A stretch of 64,000 nucleotides of DNA from Sulfuriferula nivalis (GCF_009937995.1 NZ_AP021881.1:3162001-3226000), one strand, 5' to 3'; counted from the first letter of the stretch, positions 35,224 to 44,488 are shown. The notes: a model not told the origin generated them from the sequence alone. Program-made: numbers and translations.

Positions 35224-37161
35224 TTAAAAGCTGGCTTTTAACCCTATGCGATAATTACGCGTGAAATTAACTGGATAAATTGTATCATCCTGCACCCATA
35301 GACCATTGCTGTGAGCAAATATATTATCAATTGCCGCGCTGGCCTCGTAATTCTTATAGTGATAATGCACCGCGAAATTGGTTGATTGTATCGCCGCCTG
35401 TCGCTGCGTAGCATTATTTGCAAAATCATTCGCTGCATAAGCAGTGCTGCGCCACATCTGCGTCAGATTAATGGTGCTGTGATCTGTCCACAGATAAGTC
35501 ATGCCCAGATTGATGCCATGTTTTGGTACGCCAGGCAAGTCATTACCATTGTAGGTTCCCCCGACGCCATCGCTGGCTCGGTCAATAATCGCGCGCGTGT
35601 AAGTGTAGCGAGCATTCAGACTGAGCTGTTCATTGATATGCCAGACATCACGGAGTTCGATGCCATATTTATGCGATTGATCAAGGTTGGTACTGGTGTA
35701 GGTGAATGGGTTGTAATAAATTTCATTGTTAAGATCGGCACGGAATAGCGCAATTTTTACTTTGTGTTGATCCGTTGCGTGGTTGACGCCTACAGTCAGT
35801 GTTTTGACCGTTTCCGGCACAATGAAGCCATTGAAACTGCCAGTGAATGTGTTGAAAAAGCTATCTATGTCAGGTGCCAGAAATGCATGGTTGTAATTGG
35901 CAAATACCGATGTCTTGGGGTTGAACTGGTAATTCGTACCTATGTCCCAGGCATTGAATTGCTGGTTACTAAACAATGCAGTACCACCAGCAGGTGCGTA
36001 GTTGTAATCCACTTTTTCATGGCGTGCACCTGCGGATAGGGTCAGTTGTCCCAAGTGATACTCGCCATGAGCGTAATAACCAAGATTATTTTTACTGGTG
36101 TTATTAGGTGTGGTGAATGAGCTGACGCTTGCGCGGGTACCATTAAAGCTTTGTACACCCGTGGTCAGTTTCCATGAGTCACCGTTGTGTATTAACGCGA
36201 TGTCGTCAGTGGTGTAATCGTAGTTCGATGTGTATGGATAGGGCGAAATATAATCGGACAGTTTGTTTTCCTGATTATGGCTCAGGGTGAGTTTGGTTAG
36301 GCTGGTGATATCCCAGGCCGCGCCAAATCGCCATTGATCGCTGTTTAATGCCTGATGGTTATATTGATTGCCACCATTTTGCGTGGGGTCGGATTGAAAT
36401 TGTGCCAGTGTTAATGGTCCCACGTAGCGGGTGTCAGCACGCGAGCTAGCACCATTGAGAGAGAGCCAGAGCGTTTCCAGTGGGCGAAATTTAATTTGAC
36501 CAGTCTGCGTGTTCAGGGTGGATGCATCCTTATGCCCAGTGATATCAGCCTGACTGGTGCCATCACTATGCTGATAATCACTACTTGCAGAGAGCTGAAG
36601 CAGCTCGGTAGACAGGCCTGCTGTTACCGTGCCTGTTAATTGACCATGATTACCTGCGCTCGTGGCTAAAGTGACACCCTTATGTGGGTGTGTGTAAATT
36701 TGTATCGTGCCTGCAGTGGCGCCATCACCATAGATGACAGAACCGCTGCCCGGCGTTATTTCAATACGATCTATGCTGGAAAGCGGAATGCTGCCCAGCA
36801 GTGCGGGCATGCCATCAATATTGTTGAGACGCTGTCCATCTAGGCTGATAACCATGTTCTGAAAACCGTTGCTAAGACCGTAACCTCTCATATCGAGTAG
36901 TGGCGTGAATTGATTGCCATAAGATGGCATGACAGTGAGCGCGGTGTTTTGCGTCAGGTAGTCAACCAGTGTCGTTGCGCCAGAGGCTTTAATCATTGCT
37001 TGCGTATAGACTTCCGAGTCATAGGTTGCAGTGACGTCAGATGTGGGTGTGCGTGTCGCAGTGACGATGACGTCGTCAAGCGAGTATGTGGGGGTGGTGT
37101 CAGCGTGAGCGTAAGAGGTTATGGCGAGCGCAATCGCGCTCAGGGTGTAACGTGGGTGCAT
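35224..37161 (-). CDS. TonB-dependent outer-membrane receptor, BtuB-like
   Basis: This 645-residue receptor has a signal peptide (MHPRYTLSAIALAITSYAHA), a TonB box-like segment (SLDDVIVTATRTP), a plug domain (RGYGLSNGFQNMVISLDGQR, IDRIEITPGSGSVIYGDGAT) and a 22-strand-type barrel ending in a terminal Phe (RIGLKASF). It is controlled by an upstream cobalamin riboswitch and precedes corrinoid genes, so cobalamin or a precursor is the likely substrate. Energy would come from a TonB protein such as that encoded at 60480-61367. Confidence 0.88.
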   Translation of the reverse strand: MHPRYTLSAIALAITSYAHADTTPTYSLDDVIVTATRTPTSDVTATYDSEVYTQAMIKASGATTLVDYLTQNTALTVMPSYGNQFTPLLDMRGYGLSNGFQNMVISLDGQRLNNIDGMPALLGSIPLSSIDRIEITPGSGSVIYGDGATAGTIQIYTHPHKGVTLATSAGNHGQLTGTVTAGLSTELLQLSASSDYQHSDGTSQADITGHKDASTLNTQTGQIKFRPLETLWLSLNGASSRADTRYVGPLTLAQFQSDPTQNGGNQYNHQALNSDQWRFGAAWDITSLTKLTLSHNQENKLSDYISPYPYTSNYDYTTDDIALIHNGDSWKLTTGVQSFNGTRASVSSFTTPNNTSKNNLGYYAHGEYHLGQLTLSAGARHEKVDYNYAPAGGTALFSNQQFNAWDIGTNYQFNPKTSVFANYNHAFLAPDIDSFFNTFTGSFNGFIVPETVKTLTVGVNHATDQHKVKIALFRADLNNEIYYNPFTYTSTNLDQSHKYGIELRDVWHINEQLSLNARYTYTRAIIDRASDGVGGTYNGNDLPGVPKHGINLGMTYLWTDHSTINLTQMWRSTAYAANDFANNATQRQAAIQSTNFAVHYHYKNYEASAAIDNIFAHSNGLWVQDDTIYPVNFTRNYRIGLKASF

Positions 37162-37289
37162 GATAAGTCCTGAAATTAACGCAAGCTCCCCGCTTGCGGT
37201 GGATAAATGAAACAGCGGGGGATAAATTAGTCAGTGAGTCGTCATGCGGCAGGCGCGGTGAGGAGACACGTCATCATTGCCTCCCCGCA

Positions 37290-37465
37290 ATGTTTCGGAT
37301 CATTATCAGGCCGGTATCCGGGCTCACAAGACTTGACGCATCGCCTTCCCATGTTTACACACAGTGGCTGGAATGACACGTCCACACTTGCTTACCGTTG
37401 CGGGGGCAGCACTGGTATTGCACCAGTTTCCCGTTTAACACTACTCGCGTAGCGCACCTGACAAA
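37290..37465 (-). promoter_or_regulatory. Cobalamin (AdoCbl) riboswitch
   Basis: On the minus strand the conserved blocks of the B12 aptamer appear in order: AAACGGGAAACTGGTGC, AATACCAGTGCTGCCCCCGC with AACGGT (B12 box region), then GCCACTG, GGGAAGGC and AGCCCGGATACCGGCC. The element lies about 130 bp upstream of the receptor gene. Downstream, a CATTGC/GCAATG stem with GGGGAGG in its loop and a CCCCGCT/AGCGGGG stem near 37185-37220 may form the expression platform. Ligand binding would reduce expression of the uptake operon. Confidence 0.92.
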
Positions 37466-37499
37466 GTACGCGGATTATAGCGAAATTGAGGTGCTGACG

Positions 37500-38021
37500 C
37501 TATTCCTTGATGACCACGCGGATGTAGAAGCCGCAAGTTTGACCTGGCGTGGGATTGGCAGGAACGGCGTGAAACGGATACACACCCTTACCCAGACCGT
37601 GCATATCGGTGCTGCATAACACGGCAATTTTTGCATCATGCTCAGGGGAGACAGGGAACAGTTGTATACCTATCGCACCGTCACGGCTAGGTGCGGCATC
37701 AATATACATCTGACGTGTGACGTCTTGCGTGAGCACGGTAAGCAGTTTTACCAGCGGTTCCAGTTCGCAATTTAGTCCATTGGCAATCAGCTGCTGCGCG
37801 AGTACGCGGGGTCCCGTCTGAATAAAGAACGGGTCAGACAGCGCGGCATATAGCATTGCACCGCTGTCTTGTGGAATAGCAGGCGAAGCGGCAAGATTGC
37901 GCTGTATGAGCTCGGGTGTAACTGGCACTTGCTCAATCCGTTGTTCGGGCGGCACACCCGCAGTGACAACGCTGCCTTTAGGCGCCCAGCGGGATTTGAT
38001 GTAATCGAGGAGGTAGGCCAT
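37500..38021 (-). CDS. Hypothetical protein downstream of the MNT-HEPN pair
   Basis: This 173-residue soluble protein begins MAYLLDYIKSRWAPKGSVV. I recognise no motif. Notable segments are QQLIANGLNCELEPLVKLLT and PSRDGAIGIQLFPVSPEHDA, and the end PGQTCGFYIRVVIKE. It starts 4 bp after the HEPN gene and so belongs to the same transcript, but it could be an unrelated passenger. The gene ends just before the cobalamin riboswitch region. Confidence 0.6.
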   Translation of the reverse strand: MAYLLDYIKSRWAPKGSVVTAGVPPEQRIEQVPVTPELIQRNLAASPAIPQDSGAMLYAALSDPFFIQTGPRVLAQQLIANGLNCELEPLVKLLTVLTQDVTRQMYIDAAPSRDGAIGIQLFPVSPEHDAKIAVLCSTDMHGLGKGVYPFHAVPANPTPGQTCGFYIRVVIKE

Positions 38022-38025
38022 AGGG

Positions 38026-38475
38026 TTAGTAGTGTTGAATAAGTGAATTTGCGTAGGTGGTGACAGCGGGCACTACATTTAACAAAGATGGGGTGAGGCT
38101 AGCAACCGCCGTGTAGACTTCAACCATGCGGTCACCGCTGTATTCGTGGGCAATTAAATTGCGTAATTCTCGTATTTTGATAAGCTCGGATGCATTACCC
38201 CAGCCGCGTTTTTCTGCACGATAGATGCGATCAAGTAGCGTACTGTTGCCTACCAATTCAATATCATCAATCAGGCGAAATAGACGTTGAGTGAGTAAGT
38301 CGGCAAGGCGTGCGAAACGGCTTGCTAATGACTCGAGTCGTTCGAGTTGCTCGGGTGGCAAGTTGGTTATACCTGTTAAGCCCTCACATCGTGCCAGGGA
38401 ATAACGTAAATGTTCTGCTGCAAGCTGTAAGCCTTGTAGCTCAATCTGCAATAATTCTATTTTGGCGGAAGTCAT
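38026..38475 (-). CDS. HEPN-domain protein (HepT-like toxin)
   Basis: This 149-residue all-helical protein has RELRNLIAHEYSG, with the R-x4-H-x-Y motif (RNLIAHEY) of HepT-type HEPN proteins. Such proteins are RNases or RNA-binding toxins neutralised by a paired MNT nucleotidyltransferase that adds AMP near the motif. It overlaps the upstream MNT gene by 4 bp, the standard arrangement. Toxicity is inferred from the family. Confidence 0.82.
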   Translation of the reverse strand: MTSAKIELLQIELQGLQLAAEHLRYSLARCEGLTGITNLPPEQLERLESLASRFARLADLLTQRLFRLIDDIELVGNSTLLDRIYRAEKRGWGNASELIKIRELRNLIAHEYSGDRMVEVYTAVASLTPSLLNVVPAVTTYANSLIQHY

Positions 38476-38753
38476 AACGGCACACCTGTTGCCATCACCA
38501 TGCGTGGAAAAGGATGTTGTGTGTCGGGATAAATAGCAATATCAATTTTTCGTTCGCCTAATTGCATATGCAATTGTGCCAGAATGTTAAGTTTGTCCAT
38601 GATATTCAGTTTTTTGGACAATACTAATAAATCAATATCGCCACCTTGTGCGTTGTCATCTATGCGCGAGCCAAATAGGTAAATGCGTGCGGTGGCATCA
38701 GCTTGATGTATCGCTTGGTTAATAGCTAATTGTTCATTATCCGCTAAGCGCAT
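38472..38753 (-). CDS. MNT-type nucleotidyltransferase (MntA-like antitoxin)
   Basis: This 93-residue minimal nucleotidyltransferase has YLFGSRIDDNAQGGDIDLLV, the GSx(9-10)DxD signature, and a third acidic residue in KIDIAIYPD. Family members AMPylate the partner HEPN protein and so block its RNase. The gene precedes and overlaps the HEPN gene by 4 bp. It lies 10 bp after an unrelated small gene (38764-39093). Confidence 0.85.
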   Translation of the reverse strand: MRLADNEQLAINQAIHQADATARIYLFGSRIDDNAQGGDIDLLVLSKKLNIMDKLNILAQLHMQLGERKIDIAIYPDTQHPFPRMVMATGVPL

Positions 38754-38763
38754 ATTGGGCTTT

Positions 38764-39093
38764 CTAAAACAGTTCTATCCGTGCCTGATAACGAAATACG
38801 ACAAGGCGATAGAGATCGTCACCGACTTGTACATGGGTGGATTCGCGTCTATCCATACGGATGGCATCTCCGCCATTGGCAGAGAGGGTGCGGAATCCAA
38901 AAACATCGTTTTCGACTAAACTGTTAAGAATATCGTTGCATTCTGTAGCATCGAGATTATTTCCTGTATTATCAACGAGTTCGCAAGTTTTGCCACGGGC
39001 GTTGTTGGCGCGGTAGAATACTGCATCTTCGCGTAGCGGGTTGTTTTCATCGAAATTGGCGTTCGGATCAACAAATTGACTGATATTATCCAT
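38764..39093 (-). CDS. Hypothetical acidic protein upstream of the MNT-HEPN pair
   Basis: This 109-residue protein (MDNISQFVDPNANFDENNP..., ending YRLVVFRYQARIELF) is acidic in its N-terminal half and has the segment VGDDLYRLVVFRYQA. I recognise no family. It is the first gene of the minus-strand run that includes the MNT and HEPN genes, 10 bp upstream of MNT. It may be a co-transcribed partner or simply a neighbour. Confidence 0.6.
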   Translation of the reverse strand: MDNISQFVDPNANFDENNPLREDAVFYRANNARGKTCELVDNTGNNLDATECNDILNSLVENDVFGFRTLSANGGDAIRMDRRESTHVQVGDDLYRLVVFRYQARIELF

Positions 39094-39167
39094 ATATTAA
39101 GTAATTACTTTCAATTAGTAGTGATGAGTCATTGACGCAACTGAATTTTTCAAATTATAGTACAGCT

Positions 39168-39368
39168 ATGGAATCTCAACTAAACTCTCTCGAAATTAAG
39201 CTCACGCAACTGGTGGAATTGTGTCAGAACTTGCGTGCGGAAAATCAAAAGCTGCGCCAGCAAGTGGCCGTGGCGAATGACCAGAACAAGCAACTAGGCG
39301 AGCGCGTTATATACGCCCGCACGCGCATGGAAAATCTGCTGTCTAACATACCCGAGGGTGAAGTATGA
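39168..39368 (+). CDS. ZapB-like coiled-coil cell-division protein
   Basis: This 66-residue protein starts at ATG 39168 (MESQLNSLEIKL) and is a single coiled coil: LTQLVELCQNLRAENQKLRQ then VAVANDQNKQLGERV. It resembles the TIGR02449/ZapB-like proteins that sit before zapA in many proteobacteria. It overlaps zapA by 4 bp. Role in Z-ring organisation is inferred from linkage and structure. A longer reading from 39132 lacks support. Confidence 0.75.
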   Translation: MESQLNSLEIKLTQLVELCQNLRAENQKLRQQVAVANDQNKQLGERVIYARTRMENLLSNIPEGEV

Positions 39369-39700
39369 GTCGCGATAGTAAGGGTTTGGATATTTCTATA
39401 CTGGGGCGTGATTTCCGCGTCGCCTGTCCCGCCTCAGAACAAGATGCTTTGCTGGCAGCCGCAGAATACCTGGATAGCAAAATGCGTGAAATTCGTGAAC
39501 AAGGCAAAGTCATAGGTGTTGAACGTATAGCCGTGATGGCCGCCCTTAATATTGCTTTCGAGCTACAAAACAAACCAAAACAAAATGGCGTTGACATCAG
39601 TGTGACGGAGCGTAGAATCGAAGCCATGTCGGGAATGATAGACGAAGTATTAAGACCTCAGGATACTTTGTTTGATGTACTGGATAACCCAGTAGCCTGA
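39365..39700 (+). CDS. zapA: Cell division protein ZapA
   Basis: ZapA binds FtsZ and bundles its filaments. The 111-residue protein has the family core DISILGRDFRVACPASEQDA, LLAAAEYLDSKMREIREQG and GVERIAVMAALNIAFELQ. It overlaps the upstream coiled-coil gene and is followed by 6S RNA and ygfA, a conserved gene order. AGGGTGAAGT precedes the start. Confidence 0.9.
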   Translation: MSRDSKGLDISILGRDFRVACPASEQDALLAAAEYLDSKMREIREQGKVIGVERIAVMAALNIAFELQNKPKQNGVDISVTERRIEAMSGMIDEVLRPQDTLFDVLDNPVA

Positions 39701-39701
39701 C

Positions 39702-39885
39702 AGCACTATGTTCCCTGCGGTGCGCGTCCAGATTGCGAATTCTTTGAACCAATAAATTTGCGATGGTTGCGGCTAAAAAAGCACTGGTGTGCGCGTCTCA
39801 CTTGTTGATGTGCCTGATGTGCTTGCGTTGTGACCACTTGAACCCTAGGTTCAAGATAGCGGTCAGACGGCATCTGCGGGGAGCT
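39702..39885 (+). ncRNA. ssrS: 6S RNA
   Basis: The region between zapA and ygfA has the hallmark 6S RNA segments: TTCCCTGCGGTGCGCGTCC near the 5' end, CTTTGAACC paired with GGTTCAAG around the central bubble, and ACGGCATCTGCGGGG at the 3' end. The ends can pair to give the long interrupted hairpin that mimics an open promoter and binds sigma70-RNA polymerase. The exact ends are approximate. The placement between zapA and ygfA matches other proteobacteria. Confidence 0.88.
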
Positions 39886-39893
39886 CCTCCTTT

Positions 39894-40502
39894 ATGAATT
39901 CACCTCCAACCAAATCTGAATTACGCAGCCAGATGCTCAAGTGCAGGCGCGCACTGACACCTGTCTATCGCAAGCAAGCAGCTAAGCAAATGTCAGTACA
40001 CGCGCTGCGTTCACATCTTGCTTTACGTTACCACCACATCGGGCTTTATTTGCCGCATGGCCCGGAAATCAGTACCGTGCCGCTGATGAACGCTTTACTG
40101 GCACTGGGTAAAACGGTGTATTTGCCGGCGTTACCATTTGGGCAAGGCAAGCAATTATGGTTTCATCGCATAGAGGCTAATCAGGGCTGGTATTTGAATA
40201 AATTCGGCATCCCTGAAAATCGCGGCACTCAGCGCATACGTGCGCGGCAACTGGACGTGCTGTTCATGCCACTGGTGGGCTTTGATGATGCAGGTTCACG
40301 TATCGGCATGGGTGGTGGTTATTACGATGCCAGTCTGGCTTATTTGCACCGTCGGCATGCCCATCTCAAGCCGTATTTGATTGGTGTGGCATTTGCCTGC
40401 CAGCATATAGCAGGCACATTGCCGCACGATAGCTGGGATGTGCCGCTGAATGCGATTCTGACCGAGCAGGGTTTGCGTAGGTTTGTCGTTAAAAAACCAT
40501 AA
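39894..40502 (+). CDS. ygfA: 5-formyltetrahydrofolate cyclo-ligase
   Basis: This enzyme converts 5-formyl-THF to 5,10-methenyl-THF with ATP. The 202-residue protein has LRSQMLKCRRALTP, IGLYLPHGPEISTVPLMN, and the C-terminal signature DVLFMPLVGFDDAGSRIGMG followed by GGYYDASLAYL. The gene lies directly after 6S RNA. It converges on the PAP2 gene with a 14 bp overlap of the 3' ends. Confidence 0.92.
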   Translation: MNSPPTKSELRSQMLKCRRALTPVYRKQAAKQMSVHALRSHLALRYHHIGLYLPHGPEISTVPLMNALLALGKTVYLPALPFGQGKQLWFHRIEANQGWYLNKFGIPENRGTQRIRARQLDVLFMPLVGFDDAGSRIGMGGGYYDASLAYLHRRHAHLKPYLIGVAFACQHIAGTLPHDSWDVPLNAILTEQGLRRFVVKKP

Positions 40503-41019
40503 ATGATACGCTGGCCACCAGGCTGCCGAGTACAAATCCAGCCAATACATCAGTAGGATAATGCAAGCCCAGCACCAGCCGTGAAGCAGCGACCGCAAGC
40601 GTAAACGGGATAAGCAACCCTCCCAGCATCGGATAATAATAAATCGCTACCAGACTAAATGTCACTGCGTGCAGGGTATGACCAGACGGAAAGCTGAACC
40701 TGTCCAGCGGTGCTGTTAAGCAATGGATGTGACCAAACTGATGGTGCGGACGCGGGCGCAAAGTTTTCTGCTTCAGCCATTTGTATATCAGCGTCGCAGT
40801 CAGGCCAGCCGCGATCATTTGTATAATCACGGGTAGCGCTGCTTTGCCATTGACGACGTACAACACTATCATCAAGGTGTACCAGAATACGCCATCACCC
40901 AGGCGACTAATGATTTGGAAAGCGCGCACGATAGCGGGGTAACGTTCAACGCGGTTGAAGCGTTGGGTTAGTCCAGCCTCGTGTTCACCCATCCACTGCC
41001 AGCTCAATTTCTCCATCAT
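40489..41019 (-). CDS. PAP2-superfamily phosphatase
   Basis: This 176-residue integral membrane phosphatase has the three PAP2 motifs: KWLKQKTLRPRP, FSFPSGHTLHAVTF and SRLVLGLHYPTDVLAGF. It probably acts on lipid phosphates such as undecaprenyl-PP or phosphatidic acid. The start at 41019 has GGAAGAAT upstream and overlaps the end of the glycosyltransferase gene by 35 bp, so the two are co-expressed. Confidence 0.88.
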   Translation of the reverse strand: MMEKLSWQWMGEHEAGLTQRFNRVERYPAIVRAFQIISRLGDGVFWYTLMIVLYVVNGKAALPVIIQMIAAGLTATLIYKWLKQKTLRPRPHHQFGHIHCLTAPLDRFSFPSGHTLHAVTFSLVAIYYYPMLGGLLIPFTLAVAASRLVLGLHYPTDVLAGFVLGSLVASVSFMVF

Positions 41020-42202
41020 ATTCTTCCCTGTCTATGATGCTTTGCAAAACTTTTTCAAAGCGTTGATGTATATGATCCCACGCGATAGTCAGCGCAGTCT
41101 GGTGTGCAGCAAGGCCTAATGATTGCGCAAGCGCAGGCTGGTAGGCTAATTCACATGCTGCTGCGATAAATTTTTGTTCGTCATCGAATGGCGCAACCAG
41201 ACCATTTTCACGATGTTTGATCAATGCTTGTGCCGCTGCATAATCATAGGCAACCACAGCCAGACCGCTGGCCATGGCCTCAGTCGTAACATTGCCAAAA
41301 GTTTCAGTCATGCTGGCAAACAAAAACACATCACCCGATGCATAATGGCGCGCCAATTCTTCACCGCTACGCATGCCGCAAAATATTACTTCTGGGAACT
41401 GCGCTTGCAGACTGGCACGTAGCGGACCATCCCCGACTATAACCAGTCGCATATTCGGGTTGATTGCACGCATTGCGGTGTAAGCCTTGAATACCAGTGG
41501 CAGGTTTTTCTCAGGTGCGACACGGCCAACATAAATCACTACTTGTGTTTGCTCATCCGCACCCCAGCTTTCGCGCAGCGCGGCATCGCGCTTGGCAGAA
41601 TTGAACAGCGAGGTATCGACGCCGCGTGATACCACTTCCACATTGCGATAGCCGTGGGCTTCAAGTTCCAGTCGCAAGCTTTCCGTCGGTACCAGTGTCA
41701 CCGCAGCTTTGTTATGGAATTTGCGCAAATACGCCAATATCGGGCGGCGCAACCAGCTAGCGCCGTAGTGCTTGCTGTAGCTGTGAAAATTAGTGTGAAA
41801 ATCGGTACTCACCGGCAAGCGCAACTTGTGTGCAGCGGATAACGCTGACCAGCCCAGCGGGCCTTCCGTGGCGATATGCACCAGATCCGGGCGTTTTAAC
41901 TGCCATAAACGCACCAGTGCTGATTTGGCTGGCAGGCCCATTTTTAAGCCGGCGTAACGTGGGATCGGCACGCCTACCTTGAGCACCTCCTCCAGTTGCG
42001 GGCTTTGCGTGGCGGTGTCTGCAGCGTTCTGGCGCGGGCGTATCAATTGGATCTGATGCCCGCGTTGCTGCAAATCAGCCACTTGTCGCCCCAGGGTCAT
42101 GGCAACACCGTTGATCTCTGGTGGATAAGTCTCCGTCACCAAAGCGATACGCAACGGTGAAGTTGGAGAGCTGAAAGTTTGGAGTAGGAGGTCTTTATTC
42201 AT
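40985..42202 (-). CDS. Family 4 glycosyltransferase
   Basis: This 405-residue GT-B fold enzyme starts at ATG 42202 (MNKDLLLQTFSS); the longer reading from TTG 42265 is unlikely. It has IALVTETYPPEINGVAMTLG (N-terminal), VVIYVGRVAPEKNLPLVFKA and SMTETFGNVTTEAMASGLAV, a GT4 signature. Such proteins with NGVAMTLGR often transfer mannose or glucose in glycolipid synthesis. Its pairing with a PAP2 phosphatase supports a role in membrane glycolipids. Confidence 0.88.
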   Translation of the reverse strand: MNKDLLLQTFSSPTSPLRIALVTETYPPEINGVAMTLGRQVADLQQRGHQIQLIRPRQNAADTATQSPQLEEVLKVGVPIPRYAGLKMGLPAKSALVRLWQLKRPDLVHIATEGPLGWSALSAAHKLRLPVSTDFHTNFHSYSKHYGASWLRRPILAYLRKFHNKAAVTLVPTESLRLELEAHGYRNVEVVSRGVDTSLFNSAKRDAALRESWGADEQTQVVIYVGRVAPEKNLPLVFKAYTAMRAINPNMRLVIVGDGPLRASLQAQFPEVIFCGMRSGEELARHYASGDVFLFASMTETFGNVTTEAMASGLAVVAYDYAAAQALIKHRENGLVAPFDDEQKFIAAACELAYQPALAQSLGLAAHQTALTIAWDHIHQRFEKVLQSIIDREEYDGEIELAVDG

Positions 42203-42298
42203 GTGTGCGATTTTGCAACTGCCACAAGTCAATATCGTGACGCGTTTTTGAATATTTAGTGACAATCGCCTGCGGGCTTTTGCGGTAAACTGATACGT

Positions 42299-44482
42299 AT
42301 GTTGCCCGTTATCGCTCAGGTCGCGCTCGACCTTCCCGTACCTCGTTTATTTGATTATCTCGCCCCTACGCTGACAGCGGCGGACGTGGGGCGGCGCGTG
42401 TGTGTGCCGTTTGGGCGCAAGGAATTGCTGGGCATAGTGCTGGCTGTCGGGCATAAATCAGACCATCCTGTTGCGCGGCTCAAGCCAATTAGTCAGGTGC
42501 TCGACGACGCGCCGATATTGCCAGCGGAAGTGCTTAAATTGCTGCAGTTTTGTAGTGACTATTACCATCATCCATTGGGCGCAACAGTGTTATCTGCCTT
42601 GCCCACTGCATTGCGTAAGCCCCAGCCTTACACACTTAAAACCACCAGTGCATGGCAGTTAACTGAATCAGGTCAGCGTGCTGAGATACCCGCCCGAGCT
42701 CACGGACAGCGTGCATTGTTCACGCTATTGGCCGATGGCGCAGTGCACCCTGCCGCATCGCTCGCTGCGGCATCTGCCAGCTACCGCAGCACACTTAAGC
42801 ATTGGCTGGAGCTGGGTTGGGTCAGTTTGTTATCAACTATCGCCCCATTAAATAATAATGCCGTCGTTGCCGATATAGCGCCGGTGCTCAATCCTGAACA
42901 AGCTAGCGCGGTTGAGAAAATCAGCGCAGCAACGGGACAGTTTCAGCCATTTTTACTGCACGGTGTCACTGGCAGCGGCAAAACCGAAGTCTATTTGCAT
43001 CTGGTGCAGGCAGCTTTAGCGCAGGGTGGGCAAGTGTTAGTGCTGGTGCCGGAAATCAACCTCACGCCACAATTAACCGGTGTGTTCCGCGCCCGTTTTC
43101 CTGATGTAGAAATCGCCACCCTGAATAGCGGTATGAATGATGGTGACCGCCTGCAACACTGGCTGGCCGCCAGCGCAGGGCGTGCGCGTATCGTGCTGGG
43201 TACGCGACTGGCGGTGTTTACGCCGCTGCCGCAGTTGGCGCTGATTATTATCGACGAGGAACACGACAGCTCGTTTTACCAACAGGACGGCCTGCGTTAC
43301 GCTGCGCGCGATGTCGCGATTATCCGCGCCCAGCAGCGCAATATTCCCATCATGTTAGGCTCCGCCACTCCCGCGCTGGAGACCTGGCACAATGCGCAAA
43401 CTGGGCGCTATCAACGGCTGAGCCTGACCCAGCGCGCCATCAGTGCAGCGACGCTGCCGTCAATTCGGCTGGTCGATTTACGTACCCAAAAATGTGATGC
43501 CGGCATATCACCCGCACTCAGTGCCGCCATCCAGCAACGGCTGGATTTGCAACAACAAAGCCTGATTTTCATTAACCGTCGTGGGTATGCGCCCACGCTG
43601 GTGTGTCGTGCCTGTGGCTGGAATGCTGGCTGTCCAAGGTGTTCAGTACGGCTAGTAGTACATTTGCGCGACAAACAATTGCGCTGCCATCATTGCGGCT
43701 ACGCCCAACGCGTTCCCCATGCCTGCCCCGATTGCGGCAACGTTGATATCTCGCCCACAGGTGTAGGCACGCAACGGCTGGAAGAAAAACTGCAACAGCA
43801 ATTCCCCACCGCTCGTGTCCTGCGCATAGATCGCGACAGTACGCGGCGCAAAGACAGCTGGGCAACCATGCAGCAGCAAATCCGTGCCGGTGAAGTCGAT
43901 ATCCTCATCGGCACGCAGCTGTTAGCCAAAGGCCACGATTTCCCTAATCTCACATTAGTCGGCGTGATTGATGCTGACAGCGCGTTATACAGCCCCGACT
44001 TCCGCGCCAGCGAACGCCTGTTCTCGCAGCTCATGCAAGTCAGCGGACGGGCAGGCCGCGCACAACATACGGGCGAGGTGCTGATACAGACTGAATTCAT
44101 CGACCATCCCCTGTATCGCGCATTGCAAAAGCACGACTATATTGGTTACGCTAAAACCCTGCTCAACGAACGCCGCAGCGCCAGCTTTCCGCCCTATATC
44201 CATCAGGCAGTATTGCGTGCCGAAGCCGAGTATGTCCAGGACGCGCTGGCATTTCTGAGTGAAGCCAAAGCACAGGCGTCTGATAACGAACACATCAGCC
44301 TGTTTGACCCCACCCCCGCAGCACTCACCCGCAAAGCCAACGTCGAGCGCGCGCTGCTATTGGTGCAATCACCCAACCGTCGAGTGTTGCAGGGGTTTTT
44401 GCAGGAATGGATAAGCAGAGTGTATAAAATGAAAGCCAACAAACTGCGCTGGCATCTGGATGTGGATCCTTGGGAGATTTGA
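42299..44482 (+). CDS. priA: Primosomal helicase PriA
   Basis: PriA restarts stalled replication forks. The 727-residue protein has the N-terminal 3'-DNA-binding domain (LDLPVPRLFDYLAP), Walker A LLHGVTGSGKTEVYLHL, a DEEH box IIIDEEHDSSFYQQDGLRY, and the zinc-binding cysteine cluster CRACGWNAGCPRCS, CHHCGYAQ, CPDCG. Helicase C-terminal motifs (GTQLLAKGHDFPNLTLVGV, VSGRAGRAQ) are intact. The start ATG at 42299 lies 96 bp from the divergent glycosyltransferase gene. Confidence 0.96.
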   Translation: MLPVIAQVALDLPVPRLFDYLAPTLTAADVGRRVCVPFGRKELLGIVLAVGHKSDHPVARLKPISQVLDDAPILPAEVLKLLQFCSDYYHHPLGATVLSALPTALRKPQPYTLKTTSAWQLTESGQRAEIPARAHGQRALFTLLADGAVHPAASLAAASASYRSTLKHWLELGWVSLLSTIAPLNNNAVVADIAPVLNPEQASAVEKISAATGQFQPFLLHGVTGSGKTEVYLHLVQAALAQGGQVLVLVPEINLTPQLTGVFRARFPDVEIATLNSGMNDGDRLQHWLAASAGRARIVLGTRLAVFTPLPQLALIIIDEEHDSSFYQQDGLRYAARDVAIIRAQQRNIPIMLGSATPALETWHNAQTGRYQRLSLTQRAISAATLPSIRLVDLRTQKCDAGISPALSAAIQQRLDLQQQSLIFINRRGYAPTLVCRACGWNAGCPRCSVRLVVHLRDKQLRCHHCGYAQRVPHACPDCGNVDISPTGVGTQRLEEKLQQQFPTARVLRIDRDSTRRKDSWATMQQQIRAGEVDILIGTQLLAKGHDFPNLTLVGVIDADSALYSPDFRASERLFSQLMQVSGRAGRAQHTGEVLIQTEFIDHPLYRALQKHDYIGYAKTLLNERRSASFPPYIHQAVLRAEAEYVQDALAFLSEAKAQASDNEHISLFDPTPAALTRKANVERALLLVQSPNRRVLQGFLQEWISRVYKMKANKLRWHLDVDPWEI

Positions 44483-44488
44483 GCTGGG

